The notes beneath the pieces are model-generated. The model did not search any database. It was given only the letters and a program-made list of their open reading frames with translations, and was not told the DNA's origin. Position numbers and translations under genes: made by a program. Positions 54,601-64,000 of a DNA stretch of 64,000 nt are shown here, in pieces; within the stretch, counting starts at the first letter, position 1; each line of letters starts with the position of its first letter. Source of the stretch: Yamagishiella unicocca (lineage: Eukaryota > Chlorophyta > Chlorophyceae > Chlamydomonadales > Volvocaceae); contig BDSL01000003.1 in the NCBI GenBank assembly GCA_003116995.1, positions 2,653,139 through 2,717,138 of the forward strand, read 5' to 3'.

Positions 54601-56237
54601 TCCCCGTCTAGTCCATTTGCGCTGCTCAGCACCAAGCCCACTTCCTTCACGGTGGGTGCTGGCTTGAGTGGGTTCCCCCGCCGCGCCGTAGGGCTGGGAT
54701 AGTGACAGCTGGGGTGGTCAGGGCGGGACGAACACTTCCACTAGATTCCCCTGAACGCCTCCCGTCGTGTCTCTTCCTTCGTTCCGACAGGCACTGACAC
54801 CAGACTTCCGACGTCAGCAGCCAGCCGTTACCACCGTCGCCGCCGCAGTCGCCCCAGGGCGGCGACGGGCGCGGGGCTGCCAGCAGCTGCGCCCCAAGAC
54901 CGTCGACCTTGCCGCCGCCGCCACCTGAGGGTGGCTGACAACGTGGGCCTTGTGCTGGCGTATGCACGCAGGCCCCTTGCGAGCGGTGAACGCGCTGCCT
55001 GACAGGTGCGCGCGCGCACGTGACTGCATGCATGAGGACAGCAGCGGGCTGGGGTACGGCTGGGAGAGGTCTGTGCGGGGCGGATAGGGTGGTGGACACT
55101 CCCTCTGCGGCGCTGGCGACGGTTGCAGTAAGCTTTTAAGCGGGGCCACGGCTGGGAGGGTCTGTGCGGGGCGATAGGGAGTGGTAGGGAGGGAGTCACA
55201 GGCTCTGGGTGAGTAAGTTATTACGTCGGGGCACGCCACCTTAGCAATTTCCCCCGGGCCCCCAACCTGCTGCCCGGATGCTTAAAAGCTTCCCAACACG
55301 TTATCTTCTCCCCCCGTGAGTCCCCCACAAATCCGCTCCCCCTTCCCCTTGCCCCTAACCCCTGCCCCTCTCCTCCCCTTCCCTCCCCCAGGTGTATGTG
55401 GAGCAGTCTACTGAGGCGGACGTGCGCCGCGGCCTGGGCAGCCAGGCGCTGGTGGAGGTCTTCAAGTTCGCCCGCTTCCCCGTCTAGTCCATTTGCGCTG
55501 CTCAGCACCAAGCCCACTTCCTTCACGGTGGGTGCTGGCTTGAGTGGGTTCCCCCGCCGCGCCGTAGGGCTGGATAGTGGACAGCTGGGTGGTCAGGGCG
55601 GGACGAACACTTCCACTAGATTCCCCTGAACGCCTCCCGTCGTGTCTCTTCCTTCGTTCCGACAGGCACTGACACCAGACTTCCGACGTCAGCAGCCAGC
55701 CGTTACCACCGTCGCCGCCGCAGTCGCCCCAGGGCGGCGACGGGCGCGGGGCTGCCAGCAGCTGCGCCCCCAAGACCGTCGACCTTGCCGCCGCCGCCAC
55801 CTGAGGGTGGCTGACAACGTGGGCCTTGTGCGTGGCGTCATGCACGCAGGCCCTTGCGAGCGGTGAACGCGCTGCCTGACAGTGCGCGCGCGCACGTGAC
55901 TGCATGCATGAGGACAGCAGCGGGCTGGGGTACGGCTGGAGAGGTCTGTGCGGGGCGGATAGGGTGGTGACACTCCCTCTGCGGCGCTGGCGACGGTTGC
56001 AGTAAGCTTTTAAGCGGGGCCACGGCTGGGAGGGTCTGTGCGGGGCGATAGGGAGTGGTAGGGGGGAGTCACAGGCTCTGGGGTGAGTAAGTTATTACGT
56101 CGGGGCACGCCACCTTAGCATTTCCCCCGGGCCCCACTGCTGCCCGGATGCTTAAAAGCTTCCCAACACGTTATCTTCTCCCCCCCGTGAGTCCCCCACA
56201 AATCCGCTCCCCCTTCCCCTTGCCCTAACCCTGCCCC

Positions 56238-56340
56238 TCTCCTCCCTTCCCCCAGGTGTATGGAGCAGTCTACAGGGACGTGCGCCGCGCTTGCAGCCAG
56301 CTGTGAGGTCCATGGTTCCCGCTAGCATTGCCTGCTCAGC
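56238..56340. repeat. Scrambled junction inside the 880-bp array
   Basis: Here the unit reads CCCCAGGTGTATGGAGCAGT and then a mixed sequence (GGGACGTGCGCCGCGCTTGC, TGAGGTCCATGGTTCC) before resuming at CTGCTCAGCACCAAGCCC. The exon-like part is largely lost; the copy spacing is 833 bp. Confidence 0.75.
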
Positions 56341-58671
56341 ACCAAGCCCACTTCCTTCACGGTGGGTGCTGGCTTGAGTGGGCTTCCCCGCCGCGCCGTA
56401 GGGCTGGGATAGTGACAGCTGGGTGGTCAGGGCGGGACGAACACTTCCACTAGATTCCCCTGAACGCCTCCCCGTGTGTCTTCCTTCGTTCCGACAGGCA
56501 CTGACACCAGACTTCCGACGTCAGCAGCCAGCCGTTACCACCGTCGCCGCCGCAGTCGCCCCAGGGCGGCGACGGGCGCGGGGCTGCCAGCAGCTGCGCC
56601 CCCAAGACCGTCGACCTTGCCGCCGCCGCCACCTGAGGGTGGCTGACAACGTGGGCCTTGTGCGTGGCGTCATGCACGCAGGCCCCTTGCGAGCGGTGAA
56701 CGCGCTGCCTGACAGGTGCGCGCGCGCACGTGACTGCATGCATGAGGACAGCAGCGGGCTGGGGTACGGCTGGGAGAGGTCTGTGCGGGGCGGATAGGGT
56801 GGTGGACACTCCCTCTGCGGCGCTGGCGACGGTTGCAGTAAGCTTTTAAGCGGGGCACGGCTGGGAGGGTCTGTGCGGGGCGATAGGGAGTGGTAGGGAG
56901 GGAGTCACAGGCTCTGGGGTGAGTAAGTTATTACGTCGGGGCACGCCACCTTAGCAATTTCCCCCGGGCCCCCAACCTGCTGCCCGGATGCTTAAAAGCT
57001 TCCCAACACGTTATCTTCTCCCCCGTGAGTCCCCACAAATCCGCTCCCCCTTCCCCTTGCCCCTAACCCCTGCCCCTCCTTCCCTCCCCCCAGGTGTATG
57101 TGGAGCAGTCTACTGAGGCGGACGTGCGCCGCGGCCTGGGCAGCCAGGCGCTGGTGGAGGTCTTCAAGTTCGCCCGCTTCCCCGTCTAGTCCATTTGCGC
57201 TGCTCAGCACCAAGCCCACTTCCTTCACGGTGGGTGCTGGCTTGAGTGGCTTCCCCCGCCGCGCCGTAGGGCTGGGATAGTGACAGCTGGGTGGTCAGGG
57301 CGGGACGAACACTTCCACTAGATTCCCCTGAACGCCTCCCCGTCGTGTCTCTTCCTTCGTTCCGACAGGCACTGACACCAGACTTCCGACGTCAGCAGCC
57401 AGCCGTTACCACCGTCGCCGCCGCAGTCGCCCCAGGGCGGCGACGGGCGCGGGGCTGCCAGCAGCTGCGCCCCCAAGACCGTCGACCTTGCCGCCGCCGC
57501 CACCTGAGGGTGGCTGACAACGTGGGCCTTGTGCGTGGCGTCATGCACGCAGGCCCCTTGCGAGCGGTGAACGCGCTGCCTGACAGGTGCGCGCGCGCAC
57601 GTGACTGCATGCATGAGGACAGCAGCGGGCTGGGGTACGGCTGGGAGAGGTCTGTGCGGGGCGGATAGGGTGGTGGACACTCCCTCTGCGGCGCTGGCGA
57701 CGGTTGCAGTAAGCTTTTAAGCGGGCCACGGCTGGGAGGGTCTGTGCGGGGCGATAGGGAGTGGTAGGGAGGGAGTCACAGGCTCTGGGGTGAGTAAGTT
57801 ATTACGTCGGGGCACGCCACCTTAGCAATTTCCCCGGGCCCCCAACCTGCTGCCCGGATGCTTAAAAGCTTCCCAACACGTTATCTTCTCCCCCGTGAGT
57901 CCCCCACAAATCCGCTCCCCCTTCCCCTTGCCCCTAACCCCTGCCCCTCTCCTCCCCTTCCCTCCCCCAGGTGTATGTGGAGCAGTCTACTGAGGCGGAC
58001 GTGCGCCGCGGCCTGGGCAGCCAGGCGCTGGTGGAGGTCTTCAAGTTCGCCCGCTTCCCCGTCTAGTCCATTTGCGCTGCTCAGCACCAAGCCCACTTCC
58101 TTCACGGTGGGTGCTGGCTTGAGTGGGCTTCCCCCGCCGCGCCGTAGGGCTGGGATAGTGACAGCTGGGTGGTCAGGGCGGGACGAACACTTCCACTAGA
58201 TTCCCCTGAACGCCTCCCCGTCGTGTCTCTTCCTTCGTTCCGACAGGCACTGACACCAGACTTCCGACGTCAGCAGCCAGCCGTTACCACCGTCGCCGCC
58301 GCAGTCGCCCCAGGGCGGCGACGGGCGCGGGGCTGCCAGCAGCTGCGCCCCCAAGACCGTCGACCTTGCCGCCGCCGCCACCTGAGGGTGGCTGACAACG
58401 TGGGCCTTGTGCGTGGCGTCATGCACGCAGGCCCCTTGCGAGCGGTGAACGCGCTGCCTGACAGGTGCGCGCGCGCACGTGACTGCATGCATGAGGACAG
58501 CAGCGGGCTGGGGTACGGCTGGGAGAGGTCTGTGCGGGGCGGATAGGGTGGTGGACACTCCCTCTGCGGCGCTGGCGACGGTTGCAGTAAGCTTTTAAGC
58601 GGGGCACGGCTGGGAGGGTCTGTGCGGGCGATAGGGAGTGGTAGGGAGGAGTCACAGGCTCTGGGGTGAGT

Positions 58672-59000
58672 AAGTTATTACGTCGGGGCACGCCACCTTA
58701 GCAATTTCCCCCGGGCCCCCAACCTGCTGCCCGGATGCTTAAAAGCTTCCCAACACGTTATCTTCTCCCCCGTGAGTCCCCCACAAATCCGCTCCCCTTC
58801 CCCTTGCCCCTAACCCCTGCCCCTCTCCTCCCCTTCCCTCCCCCAGGTGTATGTGGAGCAGTCTACTGAGGCGGACGTGCGCCGCGGCCTGGGCAGCCAG
58901 GCGCTGGTGGGGTCTTCAAGTTCGCCCGCTTCCCCGTCTAGTCCATTTGCGCTGCTCAGCACAAGCCCACTTCCTTCGTGGGGTGCTGCTTGAGTGGCTT
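58672..59000. repeat. Truncated extra copy in the 880-bp array
   Basis: After TGCTGCTTGAGTGGCTT at 58984-59000 the sequence jumps back to AGCAATTTCCCCCGGGCCCC, which belongs about 300 bp earlier in the unit, so a 300-bp segment is present twice in a row. This explains the 1,180-bp spacing between anchors 58266 and 59446. Confidence 0.8.
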
Positions 59001-60039
59001 AGCAATTTCCCCCGGGCCCCCAACCTGCTGCCCGGATGCTTAAAAGCTTCCCAACACGTTATCTTCTCCCCCGTGAGTCCCCCACAAATCCGCTCCCCCT
59101 TCCCGCCCTTTGCCCCTAACCCCTGCCCTCTCTTCCCCTTCCTCCCCCCAGGTGTATGTGGAGCAGTCTACTGAGGCGGACGTGCGCCGCGGCCTGGGCA
59201 GCCAGGCGCTGGTGGAGGTCTTCAAGTTCGCCCGCTTCCCCGTCTAGTCCATTTGCGCTGCTCAGCACCAAGCCCACTTCCTTCACGGTGGGTGCTGGCT
59301 TGAGTGGGTTCCCCCGCCGCGCCGTAGGGCTGGGATAGTGACAGCTGGGTGGTCAGGGCGGGACGAACACTTCCACTAGATTCCCCTGAACGCCTCCCCG
59401 TCGTGTCTCTTCCTTCGTTCCGACAGGCACTGACACCAGACTTCCGACGTCAGCAGCCAGCCGTTACCACCGTCGCCGCCGCAGTCGCCCCAGGGCGGCG
59501 ACGGCGCGGGGCTGCCAGCAGCTGCGCCCCCGACCTTGCCGCCGCCGCCACCTGAGGGTGGCTGACAACGTGGGCCTTGTGCGTGGCGTCATGCACGCAG
59601 GCCCCTTGCGAGCGGTGAACGCGCTGCCTGACAGGTGCGCGCGCGCACGTGACTGCATGCATGAGGACAGCAGCGGGCTGGGGTACGGCTGGGAGAGGTC
59701 TGTGCGGGGCGGATAGGGTGGTGGACACTCCCTCTGCGGCGCTGGCGACGGTTGCAGTAAGCTTTTAAGCGGGCCCACGGCTGGGAGGGTCTGTGCGGGG
59801 CGATAGGGAGTGGGGGAGGGAGTCACAGGCTCTGGGGTGAGTAAGTTATTACGTCGGGGCACGCCACCTTAGCAATTTCCCCCGGGCCCCCAACCTGCTG
59901 CCCGGATGCTTAAAAGCTTCCCAACACGTTTCTTCTCCCCCGTGAGTCCCCCACAAATCCGCTCCCCCTTCCCCTTGCCCCTAACCCCTGCCCCTCTCCT
60001 CCCCTTCCCTCCCCCCAGGTGTATGTGGAGCAGTCTACT

Positions 60040-60075
60040 GAGGCGGAACAGTGGCGTCGTTCAGGCACTGACACC
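60040..60075. repeat. Internal deletion breakpoint in the 880-bp array (639-bp copy)
   Basis: CAGTCTACTGAGGCGGA is followed directly by ACAGTGGCGTCGTTCAGGCA and the next exon-like block, removing about 240 bp. The joining bases do not show long microhomology. Confidence 0.8.
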
Positions 60076-61574
60076 AGACTTCCGACGTCAGCAGCCAGCC
60101 GTTACCACCGTCGCCGCCGCAGTCGCCCCAGGGCGGCGACGGGCGCGGGGCTGCCAGCAGCTGCGCCCCCGACCTTGCCGCCGCCGCCACCTGAGGGTGG
60201 CTGACAACGTGGGCCTTGTGCGTGGCGTCATGCACGCAGGCCCCTTGCGAGCGTTGAACGCGCTGCCTGACAGGTGCGCGCGCGCACGTGACTGCATGCA
60301 TGAGGACAGCAGCGGGCTGGGGTACGGCTGGGAGAGGTCTGTGCGGGGCGGATAGGGTGGTGGACACTCCCTCTGCGGCGCTGGCGACGGTTGCAGTAAG
60401 CTTTTAAGCGGGCCCACGGCTGGGAGGGTCTGTGCGGGGCGATAGGGAGTGGTAGGGAGGGAGTCACAGGCTCTGGGGTGAGTAAGTTATTACGTCGGGG
60501 CACGCCACCTAGCAATTTCCCCGGGCCCCCAACCTGCTGCCCGGATGCTTAAAAGCTTCCCAACACGTCATCTTCTCCCCCGTGAGTCCCCCACAAATCC
60601 GCTCCCCCTTCCCCTTGCCCCTAACCCCTGCCCCTCTCCTCCCCTTCCCTCCCCCCAGGTGTATGTGGAGCAGTCTACTGAGGCGGACGTGCGCCGCGGC
60701 CTGGGCAGCCAGGCGCTGGTGGAGGTCTTCAAGTTCGCCCGCTTCCCCGTCTAGTCCATTTGCGCTGCTCAGCACTAAGCCCACTTCCTTCACGGTGGGT
60801 GGTGGGTGCTGCTTGAGTGGCTTCCCCCGCCGCGCCGTAGGGCTGGGATAGTGACAGCTGGGTGGTCAGGGCGGGACGAACACTTCCACTAGATTCCCCT
60901 GAACGCCTCCCCGTCGTGTCTCTTCCTTCGTTCCGACAGGCACTGACACCAGACTTCCGACGTCAGCAGCCAGCCGTTACCACCGTCGCCGCCGCAGTCG
61001 CCCCAGGGCGGCGACGGGCGCGGGGCTGCCAGCAGCTGCGCCCCCGACCTTGCCGCCGCCGCCACCTGAGGGTGGCTGACAACGTGGGCCTTGTGCGTGG
61101 CGTCATGCACGCAGGCCCCTTGCGAGCGGTGAACGCGCTGCCTGACAGGTGCGCGCGCGCACGTGACTGCATGCATGAGGACAGCAGCGGGCTGGGGTAC
61201 GGCTGGGAGAGGTCTGTGCGGGGCGGATAGGGTGGTGGACACTCCCTCTGCGGCGCTGGCGACGGTTGCAGTAAGCTTTTAAGCGGGCCACGGCTGGGAG
61301 GGTCTGTGCGGGGCGATAGGGAGTGGTAGGGAGGGAGTCACAGGCTCTGGGGTGAGTAAGTTATTACGTCGGGGCACGCCACCTTAGCAATTTCCCCCGG
61401 GCCCCCAACCTGCTGCCCGGATGCTTAAAAGCTTCCCAACACGTTATCTTCTCCCCCGTGAGTCCCCCACAAATCCGCTCCCCCTTCCCCTTGCCCCTAA
61501 CCCCTGCCCCTCTCCTCCCCTTCCCTCCCCCCAGGTGTATGTGGAGCAGTCTACTGAGGCGGACGTGCGCCGCG

Positions 61575-61615
61575 GCCTGCAGCCAGGCTGGTGTCTTTGA
61601 CACCAGACTTCCGAC
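61575..61615. repeat. Internal deletion breakpoint in the 880-bp array (654-bp copy)
   Basis: CGCCGCGGCCTGCAGCCAGG continues as CTGGTGTCTTTGACACCAGA, so about 220 bp of the unit are missing. The inserted TGGTGTCTTTGACACCA is a perfect short inverted repeat (TGGTGTC/GACACCA). Confidence 0.75.
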
Positions 61616-64000
61616 GTCAGCAGCCAGCCGTTACCACCGTCGCCGCCGCAGTCGCCCCAGGGCGGCGACGGGCGCGGGGCTGCCAGCAGCTGCGCCCCCG
61701 ACCTTGCCGCCGCCGCCACCTGAGGGTGGCTGACAACGTGGGCCTTGTGCGTGGCGTCATGCACGCAGGCCCCTTGCGAGCGTTGAACGCGCTGCCTGAC
61801 AGGTGCGCGCGCGCACATGACTGCATGCATGAGGACAGCAGCGGGCTGGGGTACGGCTGGGAGAGGTCTGTGCGGGGCGGATAGGGTGGTGGACACTCCC
61901 TCTGCGGCGCTGGCGACGGTTGCAGTAAGCTTTTAAGCGGGCCCACGGCTGGGAGGGTCTGTGCGGGGCGATAGGGAGTGGTAGGGAGGGAGTCACAGGC
62001 TCTGGGGTGAGTAAGTTATTACGTCGGGGCACGCCACCTTAGCAATTTCCCCGGGCCCCCAACCTGCTGCCCGGATGCTTAAAAGCTTCCCAACACGTCA
62101 TCTTCTCCCCCGTGAGTCCCCCCAAATCCGCTCCCCCTTCCCCTTGCCCCTAACCCCTGCCCCTCTCCTCCCCTTCCCTCCCCCCAGGTGTATGTGGAGC
62201 AGTCTACTGAGGCGGACGTGCGCCGCGGCCTGGGCAGCCAGGCGCTGGTGGAGGTCTTCAAGTTCGCCCGCTTCCCCGTCTAGTCCATTTGCGCTGCTCA
62301 GCACAAGCCCACTTCCTTCACGGTGGGGTGCTGTGCTTGAGTGGCTTCCCCCGCCGCGCCGTAGGGCTGGGATAGTGACAGCTGGGTGGTCAGGGCGGGA
62401 CGAACACTTCCACTAGATTCCCCTGAACGCCTCCCCGTCGTGTCTCTTCCTTCGTTCCGACAGGCACTGACACCAGACTTCCGACGTCAGCAGCCAGCCG
62501 TTACCACCGTCGCCGCCGCAGTCGCCCCAGGGCGGCGACGGGCGCGGGGCTGCCAGCAGCTGCGCCCCCGACCTTGCCGCCGCCCGCACCTGAGGGTGGC
62601 TGACAACGTGGGCCTTGTGCGTGGCGTCATGCACGCAGGCCCCTTGCGAGCGGTGAACGCGCTGCCTGACAGGTGCGCGCGCGCACGTGACTGCATGCAT
62701 GAGGACAGCAGCGGGCTGGGGTACGGCTGGGAGAGGTCTGTGCGGGGCGGATAGGGTGGTGGACACTCCCTCTGCGGCGCTGGCGACGGTTGCAGTAAGC
62801 TTTTAAGCGGGCCCACGGCTGGGAGGGTCTGTGCGGGGCGATAGGGAGTGGTAGGGAGGGAGTCACAGGCTCTGGGGTGAGTAAGTTATTACGTCGGGGC
62901 ACGCCACCTTAGCAATTTCCCCCGGGCCCCCAACCTGCTGCCCGGATGCTTAAAAGCTTCCCAACACGTTATCTTCTCCCCCGTGAGTCCCCCACAAATC
63001 CGCTCCCCCTTCCCCTTGCCCCTAACCCCTGCCCCTCTCCTCCCCTTCCCTCCCCCAGGTGTATGTGGAGCAGTCTACTGAGGCGGACGTGCGCCGCGGC
63101 CTGGGCAGCCAGGCGCTGGTGGAGGTCTTCAAGTTCGCCCGCTTCCCCGTCTAGTCCATTTGCGCTGCTCAGCACAAGCCCACTTCCTTCACGGTGGGTG
63201 TGCTGCTGCTTGAGTGGCTTCCCCCGCCGCGCCGTAGGGCTGGGATAGTGACAGCTGGGTGGTCAGGCGGGACGAACACTTCCACTAGATTCCCCTGAAC
63301 GCCTCCCCGTCGTGTCTCTTCCTTCGTTCCGACAGGCACTGACACCAGACTTCCGACGTCAGCAGCCAGCCGTTACCACCGTCGCCGCCGCAGTCGCCCC
63401 AGGGCGGCGACGGGCGCGGGGCTGCCAGCAGCTGCGCCCCCGACCTTGCCGCCGCCGCCACCTGAGGGTGGCTGACAACGTGGGCCTTGTGCGTGGCGTC
63501 ATGCACGCAGGCCCCTTGCGAGCGGTGAACGCGCTGCCTGACAGGTGCGCGCGCGCACGTGACTGCATGCATGAGGACAGCAGCGGGCTGGGGTACGGCT
63601 GGGAGAGGTCTGTGCGGGGCGGATAGGGTGGTGGACACTCCCTCTGCGGCGCTGGCGACGGTTGCAGTAAGCTTTTAAGCGGGCCACGGCTGGGAGGGTC
63701 TGTGCGGGGCGATAGGGAGTGGTAGGGAGGGAGTCACAGGCTCTGGGGTGAGTAAGTTATTACGTCGGGGCACGCCACCTTAGCAATTTCCCCGGGCCCC
63801 CAACCTGCTGCCCGGATGCTTAAAAGCTTCCCAACACGTTATCTTCTCCCCCGTGAGTCCCCCACAAATCCGCTCCCCCTTCCCCTTGCCCCTAACCCCT
63901 GCCCTCTCCTCCCCTTCCCTCCCCCAGGTGTATGTGGAGCAGTCTACTGAGGCCGACGTGCGCCGCGGCCTGGGCAGCCAGGCGCTGGTGGAGGTCTTCA

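Larger units (their letters stand above)
41598..64000. repeat. Satellite array, 880-884-bp unit, about 25 copies, continuing past the window
   Basis: The anchor GACGTCAGCAGCCAGCC recurs at about 41598, 42481, 43365, 44245, 45129, 46009, 46889, 47774, 48657, 49542, 50426, 51302, 52180, 53058, 53935, 54807, 55685, 56518, 57388, 58266, 59446, 60085, 60959, 61613, 62483 and 63355. Most spacings are 870-885 bp; 1,180, 639 and 654 mark rearranged copies. The 880/884 difference is the presence or absence of ATGG in CAGCTGGATGGGTGGTCAGG. The unit is GC-rich with a C/T-rich intron-like stretch before GTGTATGTGGAGCAG. Copies left of 50.7 kb differ mainly by substitutions; copies to the right have many single-base losses. 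Confidence 0.96.

Noticed and set aside
41598..64000. CRISPR array or a family of 25 working genes
   Set aside because: The repeats are contiguous 880-bp units without short repeats and unique spacers, and several copies of the only plausible frame have stop codons or frameshifts.

Overview
The window looks like nuclear DNA of a volvocine green alga (Chlamydomonas/Volvox relatives). It is GC-rich, its genes are split by many short introns with GT(G/A)(A/C)G donors, its proteins carry long Ala/Ser/Gly runs, and it encodes a gametolysin-type (peptidase M11) metalloprotease with WSC, discoidin-like and fasciclin modules, a repertoire typical of the volvocine extracellular matrix. There is no bacterial gene layout, rRNA or CRISPR. 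The genus cannot be fixed from the sequence.

Layout. 1-1417 (+): 3' end of an Ala/Ser/Gly-rich protein. 1418-4541: no confident gene. 4542-9578 (-): a ten-exon gene, reconstructed by following splice phases, joining an N-terminal SAP-like motif to a C-terminal AAA+ ATPase domain. 9579-10034: short AT-richer spacer, probably a divergent promoter. 10035-13008 (+): five-exon gene of unknown function with a 32-bp minisatellite in an intron. 13009-16299: intergenic, with a 450-bp C-rich tract abutting a tRNA-like 3' half. 16300-27708 (-): a 22-exon gene for a secreted protein of about 1,220 residues: signal peptide, M11 metalloprotease, two discoidin-like (F5/8C or fucolectin type) domains, EGF-like, two WSC, one FAS1. 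One of its introns holds a decayed reverse transcriptase fragment on the opposite strand. 27709-31514: no confident gene.

The right half is satellite DNA. 31515-41140 is an array with a 1,440-bp unit that is itself an internal duplication; central copies are nearly identical and edge copies decayed. After about 450 bp of single-copy DNA, a second unrelated array (880-884-bp unit, about 25 copies) runs from 41598 to the window end. Its unit has exon-like pieces bounded by splice-like sites, but several copies carry stops or frameshifts, so it reads as an amplified gene fragment and not as a family of working genes.

All exon models come from splice signals, phase agreement and domain motifs read by eye; no transcript or database evidence was available. 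The weakest points are exon 9 of the M11 gene (in-frame TGA), a 28-nt gap inside its first WSC domain, exon 2 of the SAP-AAA+ gene, and the start of exon 3 of the 10035-13008 gene.
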